A stretch of 64,000 nt of DNA. It comes from Microbacterium sp. SA39. GTDB lineage: Bacteria > Actinomycetota > Actinomycetes > Actinomycetales > Microbacteriaceae. Every line of letters begins with the position of its first letter. The first letter of the stretch is position 1. This document shows positions 52,630-61,187 of this stretch, one piece after another. Position numbers and translations under genes: made by a program. The stretch lies in the NCBI RefSeq assembly GCF_000967865.1, contig NZ_JXRU01000034.1, positions 168,886-232,885 on the forward strand. The letters run 5' to 3'. Below the pieces are notes generated by a model that had not been told where the DNA came from, ran no database searches, and was given only the letters and a program-made list of their open reading frames with translations.

Positions 52630-52755
52630 ATGCAAGCTGAAATGCACACGCTCGAGTTCGTCGAACTCGACGCGATGGAAGCGCTGAACGACGGCAACGA
52701 CTTCCTGCGTGGGTTTGCCGTGGGCGTCATCATCGGGATTCTCGCTCTGACATAG
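52630..52755 (+). CDS. mpaA2: Daptide precursor peptide 2
   Basis: A 41-residue precursor. The leader motif is LEFVELDAMEAL (residues 8-19) and the core is FLRGFAVGVIIGILALT (residues 25-41), hydrophobic and ending in threonine. AAAGGAGGTGA stands before the ATG, an almost ideal ribosome site, fitting high-level precursor synthesis. Confidence 0.88.
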   Translation: MQAEMHTLEFVELDAMEALNDGNDFLRGFAVGVIIGILALT

Positions 52756-52791
52756 GAACCAAATTCGCCATATTGACGCAGGAGGTGTGAA

Positions 52792-52911
52792 TTGCATACG
52801 AAGTCGCTGGAGTTCATCGAACTCGAACAGATCGACGCGCCGCTCGAGTGGTGGGAGCACGCGAGCTACATCATCGGTATCGCCGTCGTTGCGGCCGGGA
52901 TCGCGACGTGA
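52792..52911 (+). CDS. mpaA3: Daptide precursor peptide 3
   Basis: A 39-residue precursor starting with TTG behind AGGAGGTGTGAA, which is the only well-placed start. The leader motif is LEFIELEQIDAP (residues 6-17); the core is HASYIIGIAVVAAGIAT (residues 23-39), ending in threonine. It differs from the other two cores in its aromatic WWEH junction. A GC hairpin follows at once. Confidence 0.85.
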   Translation: MHTKSLEFIELEQIDAPLEWWEHASYIIGIAVVAAGIAT

Positions 52912-52918
52912 CAAAGGG

Positions 52919-52944
52919 GTGCGGGCGCCTCAGGGCGCCCGCAC
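52919..52944 (+). terminator. Hairpin between precursor and modification genes
   Basis: GTGCGGGCGCC (52919-52929) pairs perfectly with GGCGCCCGCAC (52934-52944) around TCAG, eight bases after the third precursor. No T-run follows, so partial termination or 3'-end stabilisation of precursor mRNA is likely. Confidence 0.7.
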
Positions 52945-52975
52945 TCCGATGGTTCCGCGGAAAGGAGATGAGGGA

Positions 52976-53803
52976 ATGACAGGATCGATCACCGACGCGA
53001 TGGCGGCGCGACTCGAGACGGTCGGCGCGGTTCCTCGGGAACAGGATCTGTACGCAGGGGACGGCACGGACTTCTATGAGCGACTCGTCGGGTCCGACCG
53101 TGCCGAGATCCGAGAATTTCTCGCGCTGGCGAGAAAGGTCGAGGGTCTGATTCTCGACGTCGCAGCGGGAGGCGGCAGGCTGACGATCCCGCTGGTGAGA
53201 TCCGGAAAGCGGGTGACGGCGATCGATCTCTCGGACGACATGCTCTCTCACCTTCGTCGTGCCTTGCCGGACCATCCGATGCTGACGTGCGTCATCGCGG
53301 ATATGCGCGATTTCTCGCTGGGGCTCTGGTACGAACTCATCATCATCGGCGCGACATCCATCACATTGCTGGATCGTGTGGGAAGGTCGCGGCTCTATGC
53401 GAGCGTGCGACGCCATCTCACTCCGCGAGGCGTCTTCGCCTTCACGGTCGCCGGAGGAGCCTCTGCGCAGAGTCTGACGGTGGCGAGAGACCAGGAGCTG
53501 AGCGTTCCCGGACCCGATGGAGACGAGACCTACCTCTTCTCGCAGCAGCTGGAGGAAGAAGGCGCGGCCCGCATCGTCAACTGGGTCAGGGCCTCCGACC
53601 TGGCAGCGGGCGGTGAAGTGACGGTGCTCACCAGCCGCCTCCGTGTACTCAGCCACGAGACTCTGTCGCGCGAACTCGTCGGCGCGGGCTTCGCCGAGCC
53701 GGCTGTCACTCCCGTGCGCACGGAACGCGGTGAGGAGATCCTCCTTCTCACAACCACCTGGGTGGGACCCGCGGAACAGATGGGCGACCATGCGTCCGAC
53801 TAG
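52976..53803 (+). CDS. mpaM: Daptide SAM-dependent methyltransferase (MpaM-like)
   Basis: A 275-residue class I methyltransferase. The SAM-binding motif is ILDVAAGGGRLTIPL (about residues 57-71), with VTAIDLSDDM as motif II and CVIADMRDF after it. In the daptide pathway it dimethylates the new C-terminal amine. AAAGGAGATGAGGGA lies before the ATG. It overlaps the protease gene by 14 bases. Confidence 0.86.
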   Translation: MTGSITDAMAARLETVGAVPREQDLYAGDGTDFYERLVGSDRAEIREFLALARKVEGLILDVAAGGGRLTIPLVRSGKRVTAIDLSDDMLSHLRRALPDHPMLTCVIADMRDFSLGLWYELIIIGATSITLLDRVGRSRLYASVRRHLTPRGVFAFTVAGGASAQSLTVARDQELSVPGPDGDETYLFSQQLEEEGAARIVNWVRASDLAAGGEVTVLTSRLRVLSHETLSRELVGAGFAEPAVTPVRTERGEEILLLTTTWVGPAEQMGDHASD

Positions 53804-55463
53804 TCTCCCTCGCCTGCTGAACTCCCCGAGCACGGCTCCGCTCACGGCAGACGCCTGCCCGCTTCTCGCTTCTGGCGTCGCCTTCGAAGGGGCGGCCGAC
53901 GAAGCGGTACGGATCGCTATGGTCCACGGTGTGCCGTCCTCGCGGGTCTCGCCGTCAGTGGTCGACCTCCTGACAGCCATGGACGGCAAGGCTCCGCTTC
54001 ACGATCTTCATCGGCGCTTCGCGGCATCCGAATCGTGGGAGAACTTCCTCGAACTGGTCCACCGCTTCCGCGCCAGTGGACTCCTGGAAGGCGACACGAG
54101 GCTCCCTCCTGGTCGGTTGACCTACCGCCCTCCGTTCACCCTCCAGATCGCGACGCTCCGCGCGCCGGCCATGTTCGCTTTCCTGGATCGGCTGATCGTC
54201 CGGTTCCGTGGCCGCGCGGTTCTGATTGCGGGTGCGGTTCTGCTCTGCCTCGGGTTCGTAGCCGCGGCGCTGCAGGCGAGAGAACTGCGGAACATCCTGA
54301 CCACCCCGGTCGCCCTTTCGAGCCTCGTCACGCTGCTCGCCGCACTCTTGCTTCTGACCTTGCTTCACGAGTGCGCGCACGGGCTCTCGCTCACACGGTT
54401 CGGCGGACGACCCCGGCGGGCGGGCTTCATGCTCTTCTACCTCTCGCCGGCATTCTTCGTGGATGTGACGGATGGCTGGCGCCTCCCGGACCGCCGGCAC
54501 CGTGTCGCCGTCGCACTGGCGGGGCCCGCCGTGCATGCCCTCGTCGCGGCGCTCGCGCTCATCGCCGCGCTCGTGCTTCCGCAGCCGGCGGTCGATCAGA
54601 CGCTTCTGCTCCTCGCCGTCGCGTGCATCGGGATCGTTCTCGTCAATCTGATTCCGTTCGTGCGGTTCGACGGCTACATCGCTCTCATGAGCGCGCTCGA
54701 CGAACCGAACCTCAGGGATCGCTCGATTCGGGACGGCGCGAACTTTCTGACCCGCCTCCTGTTCGGCGGGCCGCGGGCGAGCAGGCGTCTCGACACCTGG
54801 TGGAGCGTTCCGTTCGGTCTGGCCAGCCTGGTGGCACCGGTCACCCTGATGCTGCTCGTCCTCGCGCGCGCGGTTCGGACGTTCTCGGGCGGCGGGCCGA
54901 TTCTCGCTGTGTTCGTTGTCGCCCTGGAGGCGATCGTCGTCCTCGTCGGCGTCGGGATCCTGGCGAGGGCCCTGCATCGCGTTCTCCGGTCGGGGGTCTC
55001 GCGGCTCCGGTTCGTCTCCGTCGGCGTCGCACTGGTCGCGGGCGTCGTGACCGCAGGCATCCTGATCCCCGTGCCGCTGACAGCCACGCTCGGTTTCACG
55101 GCACGCGGCGATCAGGTGCTGCTCGTGCATGCCGGTGAGAAAGTCGCGGTCGACCTGCCCGACGACGCCCGTGTCGTGCTGACGAGCAGCGGCATCCTCG
55201 CGAACGAACAGGTCGGGGAGGGAACAGCCCGACCGCGACCACCGGAACCGACGAGAGTCCCGCTCGACGCCCTCTTCCCCATCGAGGCCGATGGCGTGTC
55301 GGTCTCTGCGGTGATCATCGCCGGTGTGGACGTATCAGAGGGAAGCGGAAGCCTGCCGTCGACAGGGCAGGCGCGGGTCGAGCTCGGCACGAGGAACCTG
55401 TGGCAGACGCTCTGGCTGACCGGCGTGATCTCGCCGCTGTCGGCCCTCCATTCCGAGAGTTAG
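53790..55463 (+). CDS. Daptide intramembrane M50-type metalloprotease with PqqD-like N-terminus
   Basis: A 557-residue membrane protein with about 10 hydrophobic segments. The zinc site is LLHECAHGLS (HExxH, about residues 193-197), and the third ligand is in LIPFVRFDGYIA (Asp near residue 293), as in M50/YydH-type proteases. Residues 50-110 (SVVDLLTAMDGKAPLHDLHR then FRASGLLEGD) look like a PqqD-type winged helix, which could recognise the leader. It probably removes the leader peptide during export. A periplasm-facing beta-rich tail follows residue 430. Confidence 0.82.
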   Translation: MRPTSLPRLLNSPSTAPLTADACPLLASGVAFEGAADEAVRIAMVHGVPSSRVSPSVVDLLTAMDGKAPLHDLHRRFAASESWENFLELVHRFRASGLLEGDTRLPPGRLTYRPPFTLQIATLRAPAMFAFLDRLIVRFRGRAVLIAGAVLLCLGFVAAALQARELRNILTTPVALSSLVTLLAALLLLTLLHECAHGLSLTRFGGRPRRAGFMLFYLSPAFFVDVTDGWRLPDRRHRVAVALAGPAVHALVAALALIAALVLPQPAVDQTLLLLAVACIGIVLVNLIPFVRFDGYIALMSALDEPNLRDRSIRDGANFLTRLLFGGPRASRRLDTWWSVPFGLASLVAPVTLMLLVLARAVRTFSGGGPILAVFVVALEAIVVLVGVGILARALHRVLRSGVSRLRFVSVGVALVAGVVTAGILIPVPLTATLGFTARGDQVLLVHAGEKVAVDLPDDARVVLTSSGILANEQVGEGTARPRPPEPTRVPLDALFPIEADGVSVSAVIIAGVDVSEGSGSLPSTGQARVELGTRNLWQTLWLTGVISPLSALHSES

Positions 55464-55470
55464 AGAAGAG

Positions 55471-56193
55471 ATGAAGATGAACGACAACGCAATCGAAGTC
55501 CGAGGACTGACGAAGAGGTACGGCCGGCGGATCGCCGTCGAGGACCTGTCATTCGTGGTTCCCCGCGGGTCGATCGTCGGCCTTCTGGGGCCGAACGGCG
55601 CGGGCAAGTCGACGACCCTGCGGACGATCGTCGGTCTGCTCAAGCCGACGGTCGGCGACAGCCTCATCGACGGGGCACCGTTCTCGGCGCTCGAGAACCC
55701 CGCGGCGCACGTCGGCGTCCACATGGACGGGTTCGGCTTCGAAGCGGGGATCACAGCGCGGCGGCACCTGGAGATCACTCGACTCGCGATCGGCGCCCCT
55801 CGCGGCCGAGTCGACGAGGTGCTCGAAGAGGTGGGGCTCGCGGGCGACGCCCGTCGCCGTGTGAAGACGTTCTCGACGGGAATGGCGCAGCGACTCGGAC
55901 TGGCCGCAGCCGTGATCGGTTCCCCTCGGACGCTCATCCTGGACGAGCCGGCGAACGGGCTGGACCCCGACGGCATCCGCTGGCTCCGAGGGTTCCTGCG
56001 CAGCTATGCCCAGCGCGGCGGCACCGTCCTGGTCTCCAGCCACCAGCTCGCCGAGCTGGAACAGGTCGTCGATCAGGTTGTCGTCATCAAGAGGCGTGCG
56101 CTCTTCGCCGGGCGGCTCGGCGATCTCGTGACGAGCGGAACGGACTCCCTGGAGAGCAAGTACTTCGATCTCGTCGAAGGAGCATCCGCATGA
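55471..56193 (+). CDS. Daptide ABC transporter ATP-binding protein
   Basis: A 240-residue ATPase of the drug/bacteriocin exporter type. Walker A is GPNGAGKSTT (about residue 40), signature FSTGMAQRLG (about residue 134), Walker B LILDEPANGLDPDG (about residue 154). It powers export together with the two following membrane proteins, and may also give self-immunity as in lantibiotic clusters. It starts seven bases after the protease stop and overlaps the next gene by four. Confidence 0.9.
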   Translation: MKMNDNAIEVRGLTKRYGRRIAVEDLSFVVPRGSIVGLLGPNGAGKSTTLRTIVGLLKPTVGDSLIDGAPFSALENPAAHVGVHMDGFGFEAGITARRHLEITRLAIGAPRGRVDEVLEEVGLAGDARRRVKTFSTGMAQRLGLAAAVIGSPRTLILDEPANGLDPDGIRWLRGFLRSYAQRGGTVLVSSHQLAELEQVVDQVVVIKRRALFAGRLGDLVTSGTDSLESKYFDLVEGASA

Positions 56194-56918
56194 ACGGCGC
56201 GATTCGAGCGGAAGTGCTCCGTTCCGTGAGCGGACTCTCCGTCCTGGCCGTCTACCTCGTCGCCCTTCTGATGCCGGCCTATGTGCTGTTCTCCGACGGA
56301 TCACGTCTCGAACTCGCCGGCTTCGACTCCGGCACGGCCACCACTCGCCTTCTGGAGCCTCTCGCCTGGTCCGGCATCTCCGCGGCGTTCGTCGGTGCGT
56401 ACGCCGTCACTCGCGAGTACTACTACGGCTCGATGGACCGGACGCTCACCGCGGTCGGCTTCCGACGCGCATTCACCGGAAAGCTCGTGGCTGCGGTCAT
56501 CATCTCGGTTGCACTCTCGGTCGGTGTGTTCGTTCTCTGGACGGTCGGCGTCTCCCTCCTTCTGCTCCAGGACGGGCTGACGCTCGTTCTCACGCAGGAC
56601 GCATGGCGCATCTTCGCCGGTGCGCTGGCCGGAGTGGTTCTCGGCGCCCTCATCGGAGGATCCATCGGCTGGATCACGCGGAACTACTACGTGACGGCAG
56701 CCATCGTTCTCGCCTATCCGATGGTGGTGGAATTCGCGTTGCTGCGCACGGCGCCGGAGGTCGCGAAGTTCTCGCCCGGCTTGGCGGTGGCTGCCGTGGG
56801 CGTCCCCGGGTACCAGGATCGGCTGCTCGATCTCGCGCCCGCCGCCGGCATCGGGCTCGCATGGGTGGTCGGGCTGGTGGCCATCGCGTGGATCCGAGGG
56901 CGGGGGAGAGACGCGTGA
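56190..56918 (+). CDS. Daptide ABC transporter permease 1
   Basis: A 242-residue ABC-2 type membrane protein with six hydrophobic segments (first at residues 13-31, last near the C-terminus). The layout matches BcrB/NosY-like exporters. Start and stop overlap the neighbours by four bases. With the next gene it forms the exporter channel. Confidence 0.8.
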   Translation: MNGAIRAEVLRSVSGLSVLAVYLVALLMPAYVLFSDGSRLELAGFDSGTATTRLLEPLAWSGISAAFVGAYAVTREYYYGSMDRTLTAVGFRRAFTGKLVAAVIISVALSVGVFVLWTVGVSLLLLQDGLTLVLTQDAWRIFAGALAGVVLGALIGGSIGWITRNYYVTAAIVLAYPMVVEFALLRTAPEVAKFSPGLAVAAVGVPGYQDRLLDLAPAAGIGLAWVVGLVAIAWIRGRGRDA

Positions 56919-57649
56919 TCGGCCGCGCTCTTCGAGCCCAAGCCCGCAGCTTCGGAGGCGACATCGTTCTCCTGGGAGCGATGCTCGCGGCGTTCGTGCT
57001 GTCGCTCTCCTTGGCGACGAGCATCCCGCCGGAGTTCGCCGACGCGCCGGATGATGTCCGCGACACGTTCGCCGCGCCGTTGAGTGCCGTGCTCGCCACG
57101 TATGGCGCGGTGCTCGCGTCGGTCTACGGCTCTTTCCGGTACACGATCGACCGGCGTGATGGTGTGATCGCTCAACGTCTGATGCTGCAGCCCCGGTGGC
57201 TGACGCTTGTCGCCCGGCTGCCCGGTGCCGCCGTCGGCGGGGCGGTGGTCGCCCTCGTGGGCGTCGTCGGGGGCCATATCTCACTGACCGTCACCATGGG
57301 CGGGATTCCGGTGGATTGGTCGGCTGTCGGAGCCACCCTCGGGCTGGGTGCCGCCGCGGGCCTGTGGGGAATGGGACTGGGGATCGTCATCGAATCCCAC
57401 CTGGTCGCCCTCTTCGTTGCTTCCCTGTCGATGGGCGCGGCGATGCTCGTCGCGATTTTCTGGAAGGCCGGCGCCGTCTATCTTCCTCTCCTCGCGATGC
57501 TCGAGGCCTTCCGCTTCGACGTCTCTGCCGTGGGAATCATGCCGGAAGACAGTCTCGACAATGCGCTGGCCGCGCTGGTGACTGCGGGCTGGGTAATGGC
57601 GGCTCTTCTCGCCGGGGCCGTCACCTTCCTGCGCCGGGATGTGAAGTAA
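56915..57649 (+). CDS. Daptide ABC transporter permease 2
   Basis: A 244-residue ABC-2 type membrane protein with six hydrophobic segments and a basic first 10 residues. The GTG start at 56915 overlaps the upstream stop (GTGA); an open frame extends further back but inside the previous gene. It is the last gene of the daptide operon. Confidence 0.8.
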   Translation: MIGRALRAQARSFGGDIVLLGAMLAAFVLSLSLATSIPPEFADAPDDVRDTFAAPLSAVLATYGAVLASVYGSFRYTIDRRDGVIAQRLMLQPRWLTLVARLPGAAVGGAVVALVGVVGGHISLTVTMGGIPVDWSAVGATLGLGAAAGLWGMGLGIVIESHLVALFVASLSMGAAMLVAIFWKAGAVYLPLLAMLEAFRFDVSAVGIMPEDSLDNALAALVTAGWVMAALLAGAVTFLRRDVK

Positions 57650-57699
57650 GCGCCTGGGCGATGGGCATCCGTCCGGACGAGCCGACGTAGGATTCCTTG

Positions 57700-58590
57700 G
57701 TGGCAACCCCGAAGATCGTCCTGTTCTACGCCTTCACCCCGCTCGCCGACCCCGATGCCATCCGGCTCTGGCAGCGTGACCTCGGAGAGGCGCTCGGCCT
57801 GCGCGGGCGCGTGCTCATCTCGAAGGATGGCATCAACGGCACGCTCGGCGGCGATGTCCGCGCGCTCAAGAAGTGGGCGCGTTCGTTCCGCTCCTATGCC
57901 CCATTCACGGGCGTGGACCTCAAGTGGAGTGAGGGGACGGGACTGGATGCCGATGGCCGAAGCCTCGACTTCCCCAAGCTGAGCGTGAAAGTGCGCGACG
58001 AGATCGTCTCGTTCGGCGCTCCCGGTGAGCTTCAGGTCGACGAGAACGGGGTGGTCGGGGGCGGCACGCGGCTCACGCCCGAGGCTCTGCACGAACTCAT
58101 GGGCGAGCGCGGAGACGACGTCGTGTTCTTCGACGGGCGCAACGCGCTCGAGGCGCAGATCGGCCGGTTCCGCGGCGCGGTGGTTCCCGACACCGAGACC
58201 ACCAGGGACTTCGTCGAGCTTCTCGACTCCGGGGAGTACGACGACCTCAAGGGCAAGCCGGTCGTGACCTACTGCACCGGCGGCATCCGTTGCGAGGTGC
58301 TCTCGAGCCTGATGACCGCGCGCGGATTCGGTGAGGTGTATCAACTCGAGGGCGGGATCGTCCGCTACGGAGAGAAGTACGGCGACGACGGCCTCTGGGA
58401 AGGGTCGCTCTACGTCTTCGACGGACGGGGCTCGGTCGACTTCTCAGATCACGCGCAGGTCGTGGGCGAATGCGTCGGATGCGGAGCGGCGACGAAGCGC
58501 ACCGCGAACTGCCCCGACCCGTCGTGCCGCCGCCAGTTCGTCGTGTGCGAGAACTGCGAGTCTGTTCCCTGCGCCGCGCACGCGGCCTGA
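57700..58590 (+). CDS. trhO: tRNA uridine(34) hydroxylase, rhodanese family
   Basis: A 296-residue protein of the TrhO/YceA family, which hydroxylates uridine 34 of tRNA wobble positions with O2. An N-terminal acylphosphatase-like domain ([14 protein letters not shown], about residues 41-54) precedes a rhodanese domain with the active Cys in [11 protein letters not shown] (about residue 193). The C-terminal part has two zinc-type CxxC pairs ([19 protein letters not shown]). The GTG at 57700 is used; a TTG one codon earlier is in frame. Confidence 0.88.
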   Translation: MATPKIVLFYAFTPLADPDAIRLWQRDLGEALGLRGRVLISKDGINGTLGGDVRALKKWARSFRSYAPFTGVDLKWSEGTGLDADGRSLDFPKLSVKVRDEIVSFGAPGELQVDENGVVGGGTRLTPEALHELMGERGDDVVFFDGRNALEAQIGRFRGAVVPDTETTRDFVELLDSGEYDDLKGKPVVTYCTGGIRCEVLSSLMTARGFGEVYQLEGGIVRYGEKYGDDGLWEGSLYVFDGRGSVDFSDHAQVVGECVGCGAATKRTANCPDPSCRRQFVVCENCESVPCAAHAA

Positions 58591-58614
58591 ATCGTCCGAG
58601 CCGCAGCCAGATTC

Positions 58615-58851
58615 CTAGACTTCATCGCCCCCAGGTCGAGCGTCGATCTCTGCCTCGGCACGTTCGGCAGCCGTTGCAGCTCTTCGCCGGTCGACGACAT
58701 AGCGAGCGATCCATAAGGACGCCCCGCCGTAGGCGATGGCGACCGAGACATAGTCGTACCATTCCGGCCCGACTCCGTCGCTGACGACCACCGCGCCGAA
58801 GGCCAGGCACACGAATGCACCGAACAGCGACCATCCTCCATCATTCTCCAT
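58615..58851 (-). CDS. Small membrane protein
   Basis: A 78-residue protein with two hydrophobic segments (about residues 8-24 and 33-50) and a charged C-terminal tail rich in Arg, Ala and Glu. Not recognised. It stands alone and converges with trhO. Confidence 0.6.
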   Translation of the reverse strand: MENDGGWSLFGAFVCLAFGAVVVSDGVGPEWYDYVSVAIAYGGASLWIARYVVDRRRAATAAERAEAEIDARPGGDEV

Positions 58852-58919
58852 GAAGGTCAGCCTACGAACCGCCCGGCAGTATGCCGGTATGTGTTGTGGC
58901 AGCGCTCAGGAGCAACCTT

Positions 58920-61187
58920 TCAGGCCGTCGTGACGATCCCTGCACTCCGGGTCGCGAACAGCGAGCGGGGAATGAGGAAGGCGCGCAGCCGCGTCAGACG
59001 ATCGACGCTGCGATGCAGTCGCCTCAGCACGGCACGCAACGGTGGAGAGAGGTCGACCGGCTCCGCCCCTGCACGCGCGTAGTTCGCGCGCTCGACGGCA
59101 TCCGTCAACTCGCTCATGGTGGCGGCGTCGACGTCGTTCTCCTCGATCAACTCGGCGGCCCGCATCCTCGGTGTGTCGGCATCCGACATCGGCAGCCGCA
59201 GGTCGAGGAGGGTGTCGCGAAGCTCCGCCCACACAGCAGCCGAATCGCCGGCACGCGCTCGCCGCAGACGCATCCACCGCTCCGCGCGACGGATCAACGC
59301 CGGGAGCAGCAGTACGAAGATCGCACCCGCAACAGTGAGAACCACCGGCATCGGGTCGAGCCGGCGCAGCTCACCGGAGGCCTCCGAACCCTCACCGGCG
59401 TCACCGCGTTCGATCTCGGGGGCCGCCGTCTCCTCGGTCTGCGGCGCCGTGGTCGGTGCCGGTGCAGACGGACCGCCGGTCCCCGCGCCGTCGGTGGCAC
59501 CCGCGGCGAAGGCGGTCGGCACGCCGAGGGACGCGGTGGGCTCGAACGGGACCCAGCCGACGCCGGGGAACAGCACTTCCGGCCAGGAATGCAGCTGGTC
59601 GCTGGACACCGAGAACACCGACTCCTCGCCGCGCTTCTCGTCGGTGAGTACGCCGGGGAGGTAGCCGACGACGATGCGCGTCTGCATTCCGAGGGTCTCC
59701 GCCATCAGCGCGAACGCACCGGCGAAATGCACGCAGTATCCGGACCGCTCGTCGAGGAAGCGAGCGACCGCTTCGGCTCCGGTGCCGTCGAACTCCTCCT
59801 CGACCGGAGTCTCGAGCGAGTAGCTGAACTCAGAGCGGAACCAGGTCTGCAACTCGATGAGCCGGTCGTAGTCGTTGCCGGCCTCGGACGTCACATCCTG
59901 AGCGAGTGTCGCGATGATCTCCGGCAGCTCCACCGCCTCCTCATCGGGATCGACGTCCGGTGCCGCGGCGTCGAGGGCGCGGATCTGCTCGAGGGTGGGG
60001 GTGACGCGCGCCGAGGCGACCGTGTAGTCGTTGCCTGCGGCATCCGCGCTCCGCGAGACGAGCGTGCGGTTGTCGACGGCCACCCGCCAGGCGCCGGTGA
60101 GGCCCTGCACATCGGTCGCAGGGTAGGGGACGGGCAGCCATGAGCTCGACATCCGCAGAATGCGGATCGACGTGGACTGCTCCTCGGTTGCGATTCCGGC
60201 ACCCCACTCGGGCTCGCCGAAGCCTGCGCGCTGAGACTGCACGTCACCGCGGTCGGGCTGCCATACGCGGCCGTCGAATCGCGAGAGCGTGGTCAGTCGC
60301 AGATAGGGCGCGACGTCTCCTTCGGCGGCGACGGTCAGCACCTCGACCGGGTTCGGCTGGCGCAGATCATCCCCGAGACGCAGGGAGGCATCGACCGAGA
60401 CGCCGACACCCGTCCCGGCGAGATTCGCCGCCACCGGAAGCGCAGGTGCGATCGCGATCGTCGCCGCGAGGGCTGCCGCGCCGACGGCGACGGCCAGCGC
60501 GGCGGAGGAACGGCGGGGAGAGAGCGGATGCCGTCGCGCGGTGAACCGGAAGAGGAGAAGCACGATCGCACCGAGCATCACGAACCATGCGATGTTGGGC
60601 TCGCCGAGCGTGACGATCATCGGAATCGAGCCGACGACCCCGGTGAGCAGCGCCGCGATGACCGCGGAGCGGTGGGCCACCAGATGATCGAGCAGGATCG
60701 CGACGACGGCGAAACCCGCTCCCATGACGGCTGTCAGGCCGGGCGAAGAGTCGAGGGGCGCAGTACCGAAGATGATCTGCTCGCCGGCGGCGGCGATGAG
60801 ACCCTCGAAGACCGTCACGGTCGTGGACGTCGGGAAGATGCCGAGGAAGGCGGTGTCGCCGGCGACCAGCTGCGTCACCAGGGCGACGGCCACCACGACC
60901 TGCACGACGAACGCGCCGAGGTCGCGAAGCCATGGACGGTGTCGCCGCGACGCGAGTCGGACCAGCATCCCGGTGAGCGCGGTCACGACGACCACGATCA
61001 TCACGGTGATCGACCAGGCTCCCGGACCGATGACCGACGTGAACGGCCACAACGCCACCAGGGATGCCGCGGCGGCCAGCGCGCCCGGTGCGACGATGCC
61101 GACCGGCTCGTCACGGTCCCGGTGCCACGGCGCCGACGTCTGCTGCGCGGTGCTCGCCGGAGCCGGCGGACGCTCAGCGCGGAACAT
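58920..61187 (-). CDS. Transglutaminase-like membrane protein (TgpA-type)
   Basis: A 755-residue protein. About six hydrophobic segments fill the first 260 residues; the transglutaminase core follows, with the catalytic Cys in ERSGYCVHFAGAFAL (about residue 510) and the His in LHSWPEVLFPGVGWVPFEPT. A further span near residue 640 is followed by a DUF4129-like C-terminal domain. The start at 61187 overlaps the DUF58 gene by 14 bases. MoxR-DUF58-transglutaminase sets are widespread; the substrate is unknown. Confidence 0.85.
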   Translation of the reverse strand: MFRAERPPAPASTAQQTSAPWHRDRDEPVGIVAPGALAAAASLVALWPFTSVIGPGAWSITVMIVVVVTALTGMLVRLASRRHRPWLRDLGAFVVQVVVAVALVTQLVAGDTAFLGIFPTSTTVTVFEGLIAAAGEQIIFGTAPLDSSPGLTAVMGAGFAVVAILLDHLVAHRSAVIAALLTGVVGSIPMIVTLGEPNIAWFVMLGAIVLLLFRFTARRHPLSPRRSSAALAVAVGAAALAATIAIAPALPVAANLAGTGVGVSVDASLRLGDDLRQPNPVEVLTVAAEGDVAPYLRLTTLSRFDGRVWQPDRGDVQSQRAGFGEPEWGAGIATEEQSTSIRILRMSSSWLPVPYPATDVQGLTGAWRVAVDNRTLVSRSADAAGNDYTVASARVTPTLEQIRALDAAAPDVDPDEEAVELPEIIATLAQDVTSEAGNDYDRLIELQTWFRSEFSYSLETPVEEEFDGTGAEAVARFLDERSGYCVHFAGAFALMAETLGMQTRIVVGYLPGVLTDEKRGEESVFSVSSDQLHSWPEVLFPGVGWVPFEPTASLGVPTAFAAGATDGAGTGGPSAPAPTTAPQTEETAAPEIERGDAGEGSEASGELRRLDPMPVVLTVAGAIFVLLLPALIRRAERWMRLRRARAGDSAAVWAELRDTLLDLRLPMSDADTPRMRAAELIEENDVDAATMSELTDAVERANYARAGAEPVDLSPPLRAVLRRLHRSVDRLTRLRAFLIPRSLFATRSAGIVTTA

